Source: Antitrichia curtipendula (Eukaryota; Streptophyta; Bryopsida; Hypnales; Leucodontaceae). Taken from it: a stretch of DNA of 64,000 nt. The notes under the pieces are model-generated. The model worked only from the letters and a program-made list of their open reading frames with translations, was not told the origin of the DNA and ran no database searches. The DNA lies in NCBI GenBank assembly GCA_951230915.1, contig OX579635.1, forward strand, positions 20,336,001-20,400,000, written 5' to 3'. A program made the position numbers and the translations under genes. Below, in pieces: positions 1-12,508 of the stretch (position 1 is its first letter; every line of letters begins with the position of its first letter).

Positions 1-631
1 ATATACTCCAAAGTCCAACAAGAAATAAAATTATAATTGCTCATCACAAATTCCTCACAAAATGCACAAGTGCGTCATATGTGGGCCCATGTTGGTAGAT
101 ATATTCTTCGGTTTTCTTTCTCACTGTCTTTCTTGTGTCCTCTTCAATTTTGTATTAAAGTCTCATACAAATTTGTTTTGAATTGTAGGTGCATCATTGG
201 ATTCTTATCATAGTCATGTAACTCCAAAAGACTTTTGTACATAATGTACTTGTTGACCATCATTGCGTCCAGTTGAAAAAAACACATGTAATGCCATTAC
301 TTGTGCAATCTACTTTGGCATGTCTATGATGTTTGTAATTAATCCACAACATCCACCCCCTTTATATGTGTAGTATATTTCAAGTGCACAAGGGAAGTGG
401 GAATAGGATTTTTGATGGTTCTATTCCTACTAAGCATCATCAAAATTGGAATACAAGGGAATTCCACTAGTAATGCATGAGTGGAAATTAGGAAGATAGG
501 CCATCTATCTTTCCAAAGGGCATAACTAATTCTCCTATTCTTGTACATTTTCTACTCCAACGTACCCTATGGAGAGTTGTTCCAATCCTTCAATGTCTTC
601 AATTCTTGAGTCAATTCTACATGTAAACCTA

Positions 632-1395
632 GGGCAAATGCACACTATGCTGGACCAATATGGACTGTCATAGTCCTTTTTTCAGTGGGATTTTTTGAAA
701 GTCTTGTAAATTTAAAAATATACGAGTTGTAGAACATAAAAAAGGACATATACTAATGTTGTATACTTGATGATCTGTAAATCCCCTAAAAAAATTGCAA
801 AATTGTTTATACATTATTTGTAAAGGTCTTTGAAATGTATTCTTTACTACTGTCATAGTCCACAACATTTAAGGTAAAGACTCATTGATCTAATGAAAAT
901 TCAAATATTTTGCAAAAGAAGGACTTATATTCAAATAGGTATAAATGTATTCAAATATTTTGATTTGAAATATATAAAATTATATCCCTAAGTTTGTAGA
1001 TATAGACTAATTTATGCATCATTATCTTACCAGAATAGTATTGATTTGTAGAAGTACATTAGACATACATAAAATCAATTTTACACAAATTTATCTTATC
1101 AAAATAATTGTAATAAGTATTTCTAAGGATGGTCTAAATATCAATAGAGTTAATTTTCATTATAATAGTTTCTACAATTTATTAAAGTAAATGAAAATTT
1201 GATGTCATCTTTGAAGTTTTTTTATATAAATATACAAAGGAAATTTTGATAATTTTTTTCCATCTTTTGCTTTAACACAATATAAAGAAATTATAGAAAA
1301 AAAATAAAAAAATATAGAAATCATATGCAAAAAAATGAAATGAACTTTTATGTATATTTCTGCCCAAAATGGTCTAGCGTAGTGTGCATTTACCC
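632..1395. mobile_element. 764-bp non-autonomous TIR element inside the piggyBac pseudogene
   Basis: The ends are inverted copies. The left begins GGGCAAATGCACACTA; the reverse complement of the right end begins GGGTAAATGCACACTA, and the match continues imperfectly for about 30 bp. CCTA flanks both sides (628-631 and 1396-1399), a candidate 4-bp target duplication. The piggyBac reading frame breaks here and resumes in register across the insertion. The interior is AT-rich and has no coding capacity. The superfamily is not identified. Confidence 0.75.
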
Positions 1396-1784
1396 CCTAC
1401 ACAATTACACCATATTGTCCTTGCGGCATAAATATGGATAGCGGCCAACTCTGTGAATAAGCCTATGCTAGAATTTTTTTAATTTGTGACGACAACATGT
1501 CCCTTCTCTTCAAGGCCTTTCGTTAAGTCCATGGTCACATTGTGGGCTAATTGAATCTTCCTACAAACTACTAATGGCATGTCATTGAGTCCCGCATTAA
1601 GATTCACTCCACAATAAATATCAAAGTTATACACATACTTTGTCGTCAAATTTGCTAGGTATCACAACTTGATGCCCCATTTCTAAGATTTCTTAGGCAT
1701 ATACCGCCTACTGGGACAATAGGAACTTTTATACCTAATCATCATCTTGTCTATATTGAGGTATTTTTCAAGTGTCTTATTGTA

Positions 1785-2080
1785 CATTACATGTTATTCA
1801 GCCCCTATGGAGGGCTGCGAGTTCCTCAGGGTTCCCAGACTCTGAAACTGACTAGATCTGCGCCGCAGCAGCTGCGTGACGTGGCCAAGCGACTGCCACG
1901 TCCTTATAAAAAATTGAAAAAAATTGAAAAAAATTGAAAAAAATTGTTCATCTTGTTTTTCCATTTTAAGATTTTAAGATTTTTTTTTTTTTTTTTTTTT
2001 TCCAAAAAAGTAAAATCTGACAGCGGCCGTTCTTTTGCTGCCGGGGGAACAGGCCCAAAACGGCCCTCCAGACCCCCCCC
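1785..2080. mobile_element. CATTACAAAAAA-family element, copy C (right end unclear)
   Basis: The left end reads CATTACATGTTATTCAGCCC, matching the left terminus of the copy at 23949. Internal blocks shared with that copy in inverse orientation include a GAGTTC segment near the end, a GACGTGG...CACGT block and AATCTGACAG. It carries four GAAAAAAATT units near 1912-1944 and a long T run near 1980. The right terminus lacks the expected TTTTTTGTAATG and ends in a C run at about 2080, so it may be truncated. It sits inside the piggyBac transposase pseudogene, between the YDKMGQV and NIDKMMIRYK blocks. Confidence 0.65.
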
Positions 2081-2480
2081 AAATCATCAAATGATTTGAA
2101 ACTATCCCTTAAGTCATTTACCAACTAGCAAACTTGACCCATTTTATCATAGCCCAATAGTTCTCTCTCTCACATAAATAGTTGGGTTGGTTATATGAAG
2201 GTATCTTGTGATTGCTTGAAACCTAGCACAAGTAAAAATTTGAGAAATTTGAGGATAATGGAATAAAACCATTTTTGGGGCCCAACATGTTTTCATATTT
2301 GGTTGTCTCTTAAACTCAATGAACATGCACACCACTAAGTATGCCTTCAAAGCCGTTACAGTCAAAAGCTCCCACCTTGGTCCTCCGGATGCTATCCCGT
2401 GCTTATCTAGCACCATTGCATACTAGTTAGTTTCAACTACAATTTTCTGCAAAATAATAATGGTCAAAACAAGGAGAACA

Positions 2481-4856
2481 ATGCTATGAATGATGGCGTC
2501 CTACAAAAATGTGGTGTAGGGACAAGGCATGCCAACCAATTCAAGATGTTTAGCAAGGAAGTGAAATTAAATTGTGCCTACATTGATTCTCAAAAAAAAT
2601 GTTTTATATCATTAGGATTATCGAGATCCCTATCATCATCAATATGACCTCCATCAAAGCAAATTCATTTTTTCCATCAATATATTTATTTTCACCTACT
2701 AGCATATTTGCTTTAGAATTGTATTTTTCATCATAAAAATCTAAATCTTAAAAACCTTTGAATGGATGCATATAATTTTGAACTGCATCCCATACCCATT
2801 TTCCTTTACTAAGGCCAGCGTAGGTATTGAGGTGATATTGGTTGAAGTATGGATAGAAGCGAGCTGGGGATAGAAGGTCCACAACCAAATTATTTGCTCA
2901 ATGTTTCCATGTCTAGATTGGGTGGGAGAACTAGCTGCCTCCTTAAGCGGGGTAGGCAACAACTCACTAGTTATTCGCCTAAGCGGAAGAACCAACTGTA
3001 TCCACAAGAAGAAGGGCCAACGACTCTTTGTCGACCTGCTAGTCCTCAAATTATTAATTGTTTAATTCAACACAACATCATCCATGTTCTTCCTTAACCA
3101 TATAACATTCTTTGCAAATTTGTTTACCATTGTTGCTTCTGTTGAAGCCGTCTCCTTTGTGTGGACTGTAATGTCAATTTTGAAATTTGGATTTAGAGCG
3201 TTGTAGTAAATTTGAAGAGTGCATCACCCTTGGTAGTCAATGCAAATCATATATGGCAAGGATGGAGTTGTTGCAATTGTCTCCATCAAAATCTCAAAAC
3301 AACTCGTCACAACTGGATGGCCACCTACCACCACCAAATAACTCATTTGTTGAACTTACGATGAATTTGTCTTATGCATCACCTATTTCTATGTTTGCAT
3401 TGTCATTGATGAAGTGGCCATTCTCTTTAGGAAAGACAAAGCCTTCTCAATGCGGTGACGAGGGAACACCTAGATAGTGGACAGGGTTGGAGCCACAACT
3501 ATATTGACGCTCTTGAAGGGTCAATTGCGGATCTGTTAGGACTACAATTGCAGTCCAATCATGGAATTTGTGTCCCTCACTTGCAGCTTTGATTTTGTTG
3601 TAGGGGTGTTAATGTTCGGGACTCAAATTTTTGGATCTAGCGACTTCCATGGCATTGATCTCATCTGCTACTGCGTCGGCATCTCCTTGATCTGCTACAT
3701 TGTCGGCTTGTCCCCTTCTTTAATCTATTGTTGCACTATGGATCACATGAATTCGAGCACTGCGGCTTGATGGTTCGCCATCCCATGTGAGCTGAACGGT
3801 ACAAGTAAGTAGTGCCCCAAAACTTTCAAAAACTCATTTTTTGCAAGATTGCTAGAAATGGAAGACTCTAGTACGCCAATGCTATGGTACAAAACAACAA
3901 GCTGCTAGTATGTGAAATGTAAGAAGATAAGAGATGACATATCCATTTTTCCCTTTGGGAAGCAAGGAAGTCTAGGCATTTTGTTTCTCTCCTAGTGTGT
4001 TAGATTTGGAAGGTTTATCTGGCCACACGTTGTCGTTGGTGAAGCAATGAACGTCTACATAAAACTAGCATCTTTCTTTGTGTCCTAGTGCATGAACAAC
4101 TTGTTTGTAGAAATGGTGTCGGTAGTTTGTAGCTTCTGGATTGTTTGGCCACTTTGATGTTCCTTTTCAAACAAGTAGCAATTTCAAGTGATCAATGTCA
4201 AGGAGTGCCACCAATCTTGTAAGTTGGAGAGAAGTAACTACTTCACAATTTGTGAGTAACTGTAGCTATTCTTGCAAGATTTGAAGAGGAAGAATGGTTG
4301 GCTACTCTTTAACAATGCTATCCGTTGTCCATTCTTACAAAACCTCCTCCCAATGTTGATGCCAATTGCTCTATGACAGTGCCTTCTTCCGATGTTGCTA
4401 CTAGCTGCTCCTGGATGATGCTTCCTCCCAATGTTGCTATTAGTTGCTCCTTGACAATGCCTCCTTCCAAAATTGTTGTTGGCTTGGCACTAGAAGAAAC
4501 CCATGTTTATTTTGGTGTCTTAATTTTGGTGTGGATGTTGTGTGAGGTGTTTTTTGATGTCTATGTAGATGGGTTTTTTGCTTCAAGATTGACTCTCAAA
4601 AAACATCAAAAATTTCACTAGACATTAGGTATTTTCAATTAGACATCCACAAAAACATGGATCAACGGGGTACTAATAGTTGACATGTGGTTGCCACATA
4701 AGTGTGGGAAGCCGTGTAGGAATTTTTCATCCATCATGTCAATGATGTGGCATCCGACATGGCAGTAAGAAAAATAATATGGCATCCGACGAGGATGATG
4801 TGGCATGCCTAGTCAGCATAGTTTTTTGCCATATGAAAATTTAATTATTGTTTTTA
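2481..4856. other. gene-free stretch, nothing recognised
   Basis: Short open frames occur (for example minus 3049-2741, plus 3187-3477, plus 3561-3770 and plus 4325-4621), but none has recognisable domain content or a neighbour that would support coding. The 3049-2741 frame could be decayed upstream sequence of the adjacent piggyBac copy; I cannot confirm this. At 4690-4830 are several near-repeats of the words ATGTGGCATCCGAC and GACATGG. Confidence 0.5.
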
Positions 4857-5030
4857 GGGATGTCAGCTCAAAAATCTAAAAAGAATTTGAGACATTTTTT
4901 GGAATGTTAGCTTAGATGTTTAGACAATTTCTAAGACGTTTTTTGGAACGTCAGCTTAGAGTACCAAATGTTTTCTGAAATGTTTTCTAAGACAATTTTT
5001 GAAACATCAACTTAGATGTACTCATTTCAT
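4857..5030. repeat. degenerate tandem repeat, about 55-60 bp unit
   Basis: Three diverged units share the words GACATTTTTTGGAATGT, GACGTTTTTTGGAACGTC and GACAATTTTTGAAACATC, each followed by AGCTTAGA or ACTTAGA. Non-coding. Confidence 0.6.
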
Positions 5031-5122
5031 CATGAACACCTCATAAGACATCCAATATTATTTAGGTGCAATGCAAATATAATGTCATATACAATACACC
5101 ATGCACTATACACAATATTCTA

Positions 5123-5694
5123 CTCCCTCTATCCCACTAAAAAAATCCAAAATTCTTCTTTTTGAGGGATTAACTGTATTTTTAGTCATAATGCTAACAA
5201 TACATGTATTCAAGAACAAGTAAGCTATCATTTAGATCTATGCAAAATCTCTAGCTTACGCATTGTCGTTTAGGCACCTAAAATCCATGTGGAAAGTACT
5301 ATATTTGAGCATAATTTGTAAATGCTGTCAGCTCTGTCATTTTAAACGATTTAAAGAGTGGTGGCAACAATATGACTCTAGAAATTTGTTTTCCAACCTA
5401 AATATGTGCAATAAGAAAAACTAGCCCACTTTACAAACAAATTTTTATAGTATTGAAATGGTCACTAAATGCATCATCAACACTACTACCTAAAGAAGCA
5501 ATATGTACAAGGTGTCTTATATGAGCAAGATCAAACTTGCTAGGCCAAAGGACTACTCCTAGATTGTTTCACTTGCCCCCACAAGGTTGTTCAATACGGC
5601 GAACGCTTACTCAATGTTCAAAATCAAGAAACATAGCTTTTTAGTGGGACAAAAATTCTGCTTGATTTGGAGGTTATTAGTGGGACAAAGGGAG
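5123..5694. mobile_element. Stowaway/mariner-like MITE
   Basis: The left end is CTCCCTCTATCCCACTAA and the right end, reverse complemented, is CTCCCTTTGTCCCACTAA. Both are flanked by TA (5121-5122 and 5695-5696). CTCCCTCYRTCCC termini with a TA target duplication are the signature of Stowaway elements, which are mobilised by Tc1/mariner transposases. At 572 bp it is longer than most Stowaway MITEs. No transposase remnant was recognised inside. Confidence 0.85.
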
Positions 5695-5696
5695 TA

Positions 5697-8599
5697 TATA
5701 CCATATTTGGCAATGATGTCGCATGGCTTCCAACGTCACTTATTGCGAATATGTGGAGAAGAAAAGCCAAGCTATTTCTACAAGTGGGATGGTAGGAGGT
5801 AGGCCAAACCATAAGGGATATGTAAAACATAAGAATTGTATTATAATTAGAATTTTAGACCTCATTTAGGCATTGTAAGATATTTTTTTTCAAAAAACTT
5901 TATACTTAGAAAGTTGGAAAATCAAGCTTATTTTTATCTCCAACAATTCATTTAACATTTCAAGCCTCAAATTAAAATTATGGACAAATCTCAAAGAGGG
6001 GTTTGAAGGGATATTTTCTTTGACATTTTTAACATTCTTTTTGAATTTTGTCCACCCTCGTTGTATATGGTATACATGAAAATCTATTATAGAGAAAACG
6101 TGTGTCTTCAAGTCAATTAAATGTTGAATGAATTGCTCATTTATATTGTCTTTGAAAACATCAAAGTTGCACGACAACGTTGTAGATGACATGCCTTTCC
6201 TAGTTATATGACCATATATAATGTTCCAACAGACAAGTTGCTGTTGTTTATGACATTCACGCAGAGACATCTATACTAGTGAAGTTATGTGCAGCATGAT
6301 TACAACTTGTTTGAACTACCACAAGGCATGGGAATGTTCCCAACTAGTTGAGTATTATCGTCCAAGAAGTGCCACGTTTACTTCTACCTAATACACCAAT
6401 TCCCGTTCTTATATAGATTCTACTAGTGGCTATTTAGAATATTCTAAACAAAAATGTACGCTTGGCTATTATAAAAATGAGTTGAGACTTTCAAGGACTT
6501 TGCAAGAAAGAAATTAGAGAGTCCGACAATGATGAGCTAATGTAGAATGTAGTCATGGCAACATATCTACTACAAGATATAAAAGGAAAGTACATTGCCA
6601 TAGTAAACAATAGTGTAGTGAAAGAGGACGAAGTTTAGCACGTGAATGTTTCTTACTCTTCAGTATGACATACAACAGACGTTGGGCAAGACATCAGAAG
6701 CATAGAGTGGATTGTCTACCTCAATGTTTTTAAGAATAGTAGCTCAATCTTTCAGACATTTATCAAAAGACAAAATTAGTAGTTTTGGATGTTATATATG
6801 ACATGCATATGACCTCATTTCCATATAAAGGGATGCTCACCAAAATTGTTTGCATCATTTTTACTACTGCATGTAAAAACTAGACCGTCCATAACTTTCT
6901 CATTACTAGTTCAAATATAATTAATCAAATTTTTCTATGCCAATAATGTATTTCCTACCTTCTTTAGACCTTCCATCATTTGCCATCTCCATGTTTTGCG
7001 GACCATCCATGTCTTTTGTGAAACATACAAAAGAAAATTGTATATGTTCAAAGTTAAAAATACACTTATTATAAGTACGTAGATTTTTGTTCATTTGACA
7101 TCATCGTCTATGGCATATATGTAAATGTTACGTGGTGCGGATTGATGTTATGGAAAACATTGACAATGATGATATTGAAATCTAGTGGATATTTGAAAAG
7201 ACGTCTTGCATTTCTTGTCAATGTTTGAGTGTCCCTTCAATGTAGTGGAATGCACGTCGGACACCTTGCGTCAAAAAGTGACATTCACATTTAAATGAAG
7301 TTGAGGATGATGTTCACGCCAATGATGTCTAAGAAAACGTCCCGACGTCAACGTTAACATCTGTGAAAACATCATTCAATATTTGTGTCGATGACCCAAT
7401 GTGTTTACATAGCATGCCACGTCAGCCTTAATGGATGACATGTCACTCAGTTAATACATCATATGCTACATTAGGTGCCATGTATTTATTTTTGATAAGC
7501 CTACAATGTGGTTGCCTTTTTCCTTTTTTTCACCTCAGGCAAGCATTTTATTCCTAAACCATAGTAATTTTCACTGATTTATCCACAATAAAAATGGATC
7601 TACTTGCTAATGAAGCAATTTAAGTTTTATTGGATAATCTAGAGAAAATCAACATATCTTCAGTCATGTCAAATAAAACCTCTATGTCAATAATAGCATC
7701 ACCTTATTTTTATTGTAAACTATCACTATTATCGGCAATGTCTACAAAATGTACATTTTTGTGCCATTTGTTTCTTTGACATCTTGGTGTTTTCTTGGAT
7801 ATTGTCTGTGTGGAGGTGGATATTGTGTGGTGTAGGTTGGACATGTAAAAAAACATGGGGTTATTATATTGTGCACGTGATGTAAAGAGTTGGAGCTGAA
7901 GTAATGTTCCCTAAATTGTTGAATCCTAAAGCACTACCACACTCATTCTTACTATTATCTGAATTGTTGATTTGCAATGCACTACTCGGCTCACTCTTAT
8001 TGCTGCCTAAACCACTAATTTTTAAAGCACCAATGCGCTCATTCTCATTGTAGTGTACACAGAAAGACCTTTTGCATGTGTTCTCAAAGTTGGCTTTGTT
8101 CTCTAGATAGTATTTCAGACTTGTTGCTTTTGTAAAATTGTGATAAAAACCCCAATAAGCTTGTAGTTATAGATTTTGAAGAGATGCTAGAACTCATGGT
8201 ACTTATTCATTGCATTAGTGAATCGGAGTCTCTCTTAGGGAATTTTTGAATTTGATATGGTGACTATTGTTATGTTTATGATTGCCATGAATCCTATGGA
8301 GAGATGGCGCTTCTTCATGTCATTGATTGATTACATTTCAATTTTCAAATTGTGAAGTTTTTTTGGTAAGTAGTACATGTAGAATCAAAATTTATGCAGT
8401 GATGTAGAAACATTATGATGAACTAGAAATTTGTTTATTTTTACAAATTGATTGAAGAAATGTGTATTTGTATCATAAAATATTGCTTTTTCTTGTTCTT
8501 TGACTTCTTTCCTTGTTTATGAATTCAGACAATGTCAAGAAAATTACCTTTTGAGTATAAATTTGAATTAGGCAATACATTGTCTATATGTCCCAATTA
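5697..8599. other. gene-free AT-rich stretch
   Basis: One minus-strand open frame of 126 codons (6270-5890) is the longest here. It is rich in Asn, Lys, Ile and Phe, matches no family I recognise, and is treated as chance or decayed sequence. Near 7250-7400 and 7410-7480 are words such as GATGATGTT and GCCACGTCAGCC that recur loosely around 4690-4830. Nothing else is supported. Confidence 0.4.
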
Positions 8600-10400
8600 C
8601 TTGAATTATACCCTCTAATGTGGCAATGAGTGCATTTAGTTGGATTTGGGCTAACATCCAACTAAATCCATTATGGGACTTGTAGATGTTCTATTTGGAA
8701 GTAAAAATCTTTATTTTTGTAATTGAGTGTATTTTGCTTCTTTTGTTGAGTGACTTTGATGTTTGTGATCCAATTTGGTAGTTTTGTGAAGTAATTGTCA
8801 ATTTGAAAGTTTATTATGGGAATTCTAATTTTGGAATTAGGATAGTTCGTAATACCATTTGGGCTGAAGTTGGTTGTCTAAGGATAGATGTTAAAATCTT
8901 AAGTCTAATTTGGTTTTGTTATGTACAGTCAGGTATTAGGGTTATCAATCCGATTGGGCTGGTTATCTAATTGGTTGTGACAGTTAGGTGACGGATTCCT
9001 ATTTGGCAGTTTGGACTGTGTTTTGAGGTTACAAGTCCAAGTTGGTATGGAAATTGTCCGATTTTTGGATTTTAAGGAGGTATTTCCCGATTTGGAGGAC
9101 ACCATCTGTTGAAGAGTTATAGTCGTGCCCCAACCGGAAGTGCTGCATATTTGTTTGTTTTGTGTGTGTTTTCTATTTGGTGATTGTTTGGTTGTGTATG
9201 TGAATCATGATTGGAGAGCTGAGTGTGTCAACATGGGTGCTTGATAATTTTGGTTCCAAGATGAAGAAGTTTGTGCAGATCAATGGAGATGATAAAATTG
9301 GGAGAAGTCAGTTTTCCTAATCGGAGTGTATGTAGGATGATGAGGGTTACTGTAAAGAACTAACTGCCTATTTGGAGAAGTGCAACACTTGGTTGCTAAC
9401 CAAATTGATAGCAATGGAATTGAAAACTGCCAAAAGTTGAAGAATTCATGAAGTTATAAGAGTGTGAGAAGCTGGTGTCTGTGAGTTCAATTTGTAGTGA
9501 AGTTCAGTTTGGAATGAGCAATTAGAGAGTTAGAATTGTTGGTGATAGCAAATAGAATTTCTAGATCGGAGTGTTGATTTGATGTGGAGTTAAGTGGAAG
9601 AAAGCAATAATTGGAGATGGAAAATTTTAGATTCCAATTAGAGTTAATGCTGATGATGTAAAACTTGTAAACGGTGATTTGTCACCAATTTGGATTAATG
9701 AAATGAAAGTGTATTAGCAATTGGTTGCATGTGTATGAATTAATCAAGTGAAAGTTGTTTGTTGTGTATGGTTGGTGTTTGGCTATGGTTGTATGGTTGA
9801 AGTCCAAGTTGGTTTAACAATTATTTATGGAAATGTGAGTATGTCTGAATGGGAGATATTTTAATGGAACATAACTTGTGTTGATTTAATTCCGCATTCA
9901 ATTTGGAAGTTCTATATGACATTACAGTGAATTGCAGTTTCTTTCCAAGTCAGGTATGTATGGGGTCTTTGATTTATAACAGTCCAATTTGGAGTTTGTA
10001 TAAAGTTTGAATGTTGTTTTATGAAATTTCCAATTGGGTTTGTTTATGAATGCATGTCTGTTGTTAAGTCATAGTGATGTTGTATGTGAGGGAACCATTT
10101 TGGATTCTATTATAGTGATTGAGAGGAAAAGAGTACAAGTAGCACTTTGGTGGAGTTATATTGGATATCCAAGTGGGAGACAAGATGGTGCTGCCCAGCA
10201 ACCAGTGCGATTTGGAAGTTAAAGAGCCTTGGTTGAGCTTGGTCATTGAGCAATCCCAATTGGAGATAAAGATTTGGCTGAAGGCTGTATTAGTGCTTTT
10301 TGATTTGGAGTAAAGAGCAAAGGAATCTCATTGGTTGTAAAGTAAAGATCAACAAACAATTTGGGAGATTTTCTTTCATTTGTGGCTATTAAGAGGGGAG
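8600..10400. repeat. degenerate repeat tract rich in AATTTGGAAGT-like words
   Basis: Across about 1.8 kb a word close to (C/G)AATTTGGA(A/G)(G/T)T recurs every few tens of bases. Examples lie near 8779, 9082, 9370, 9505, 9898, 9989, 10208 and 10300, with related TTTGGCAGT and ATTGGAGA forms. Coding potential is poor. Composition also changes: the plus strand is rich in G and T and poor in C, unlike both flanks. The origin is not recognised. Confidence 0.4.
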
Positions 10401-11469
10401 TGAAATAAATTTAATAATTAGGTTGTGTAAATTGTGAGAAATTAACTTGATGCTAGTTGGAAGTATACATTTCTTGGGTGTTTTATTCCCTAGTTAGTTG
10501 TCTTTTGTCGTTGTAGAAGTAAGCCTATTTAAAAGACCTCCCTAGGAACAAACTTTACTATCAATTTAGAAATTTCCAAATAGGATCTAAATCTATCTAC
10601 AAGACTTAACCATTACATTTTGGGATATCATGCCCTCTCATTTGTCCTTACAACTATAGGTATTTAAATAAAAAATTGGATGTAATGTAAATATGCTTGC
10701 CAATACTGCCTCAATTGAGAAACAAACAACATATTGCATCATAACTTTTCATTTGTATATTCAAATTCAAATGAAATTTAGTGCACATAAAAGATACTCC
10801 TTGTCTACACCTTATGAAAATATTTGGGTCTGAAAAAGTTAAATCTCAACTCACATGTATTCGCCTAAAAAATGCTATGTTGCCAAATCAACAAGTTCAT
10901 CTTCTTGGAAGTCATCCTAGAAAAATGGACCCTTGTCCATTGATTTCAACCCTCACTATCCATCTTAGGTTCTATTTACTACCATTTTGCAACTAGATAT
11001 AAATGAAAAAATTTACATTTATTTTTCAGAGATGAAATCGTATGTTTGTAATAAGTTGTAAAGTTTTCAAATTTAGTGGGGGAATTTGAAATTATTGTGG
11101 GGTTTTTTAAATGAAGAAAAAATCATATCTAATATAAAATGTACTCAAAAACTCTTAAATTTTCACTATAGGTGTATATTATAGTTTATAACATCATAGT
11201 ATAAGCCAAAATTACCATGTCATTTTAAAATTAAAAATCAAACAAACCATGGTTATTGACCCAAAGTTCATATTGCTATAAAATATTAAAATTTACAAAA
11301 TTTTCAATTGGAGTAGAAACACAATTAAGCGTCTTCTTCTTACAAAAGTCAATAATAACATAATGAGGGAATTTGCAATAATATTCGCTGAAAATGTACT
11401 CCTTCAATTTCCCAAAAAATATTGAAAGAAAAACGTCTTTCCATCGTACAGTCTTATGTGACTGGTCAC
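10401..11469. other. AT-rich stretch with a fragment of dispersed repeat R2
   Basis: At 10742-10895 the sequence matches the interior of the repeat at 59912-60050, sharing GAAATTTAGTGCACATAAAAG and CTATGTTGCCAAA. The plus-strand open frame over this piece is not conserved as protein between copies. Nothing else is supported. Confidence 0.5.
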
Positions 11470-11473
11470 TTAA

Positions 11474-12011
11474 CCCCTAAAAGCCCAAGGGGTTTGGACA
11501 AAACACAAATGTGTTATAAAATATAAGTTCTACAACTTTTTTGAAGTTTGCATTAAAATAAATAATGTGAAGCACAAAAAGAAGAAAATATCTGTATGGT
11601 CAAAATTATAAAATTATTCTTAGATTCTCTTCAAATGTATTTTGAAGATATAACTTCAAAAATTCACCAAAAATACAATTTCTATCTTTAGCAATTGAAT
11701 TTTTTTTTGATTGGTCAAAATTGTGGTTTCTATTGATTTGTGAAAAAATGCATAAGATCTAGTAATGAAAACACCAACACTTTCCCCAAATAGTAAGTTT
11801 TTCAACACTAGGCAATACTAGACTCTTTGTGCTATTTCTCTTATAGTTTTTGTTTGACCGTAGCGATCTTAGTTTTGAATATAAATATTGAAAGACAATC
11901 CAATCTCTTAAGAAAAATTTTAAAAAAAATTTTAAAAAAGTTTTTTTCTGCCCGAAAAATGTGCCCGAAGTTGGGCAGCGACCATAAAATGGTCGTTTGA
12001 GCACATAGGGG
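11474..12011. mobile_element. 538-bp TTAA-flanked element
   Basis: The element is bounded by TTAA (11470-11473 and 12012-12015). The left end is CCCCTAAAAGCCC; the right end, reverse complemented, is CCCCTATGTGCTC. A TTAA target with CCC-starting termini is the piggyBac pattern. The interior is AT-rich and non-coding. The terminal match is short, so the assignment is tentative. Confidence 0.45.
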
Positions 12012-12508
12012 TTAATGTTTGCAGCAACATTATAAGGTTAAACATTAAATCTAGTATTTTTTTTCTTTGAGGCCAGTCCTTGGTACTATACATGAGAAAA
12101 AAAATAGACAAAATGGAACCAAGGAAATATGATCTATCCAATTTCATGGTTTTGTTTTACAAAATTGCAACATAATGTACAATAGAAAATAATGAAATTA
12201 GAATAAATTTGTACAATGTTTCACTTGCTTTTGTGTTTCACAAACCACAAATTTTAGGATTTTGTCTCAATAGCCTCTTCGGTCCTCGAAAGAAACACCA
12301 GTTGCTTTTAGAAATGTTTAAACAAAATAATTGCAATTATCCTATGCTATAACTTTTGAATTATGAATCCAATGACTAATTTTTTTTTCTCTAGATGTCT
12401 TGTTTGTAATTGCATCCCTTATTTTTTAAATGAAAAAATAATAATTTTCTATTTAAAAGTCAATTTTATTAACATCTCACACTTTGGGGTTTAGAGGTTT
12501 TATTAGTA

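Larger units (their letters stand above)
1..2480 (-). pseudogene. degraded piggyBac-like transposase
   Basis: Read on the minus strand, fragments follow the piggyBac (DDE_Tnp_1_7) transposase in the right order. About 2440-2150 gives a 'TNRYA'-like start, then W..LT..LKAYL and RFQAITRYLHI. About 2140-2090 gives YDKMGQV. About 1770-1680 gives the catalytic-core region NIDKMMIRYK and then RRYMPKK and KWGIK. About 1680-1400 gives GLEEKGHVVVT and GLF. About 620-330 gives LWKDRWP, ISTHA and YTTHIKGVDVVD. About 330-1 gives a VNKYIMY-like segment and a cysteine-containing tail. Stops occur in nearly every block, and the canonical Asp-Glu of the first core motif reads Asp-Lys. Two other elements interrupt the copy (632-1395 and 1785-2080), and the reading resumes sensibly on the far side of each. 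The family cuts and pastes at TTAA sites. The 3' end lies outside the window. Clearly non-functional. Confidence 0.85.

Noticed and set aside
3187..3477. 96-codon plus-strand frame
   Set aside because: No domain or conserved feature visible; probably chance within a transposon-rich stretch.
5890..6270. 126-codon minus-strand frame
   Set aside because: No recognisable family, no splice context, AT-rich composition like the surrounding non-coding DNA.
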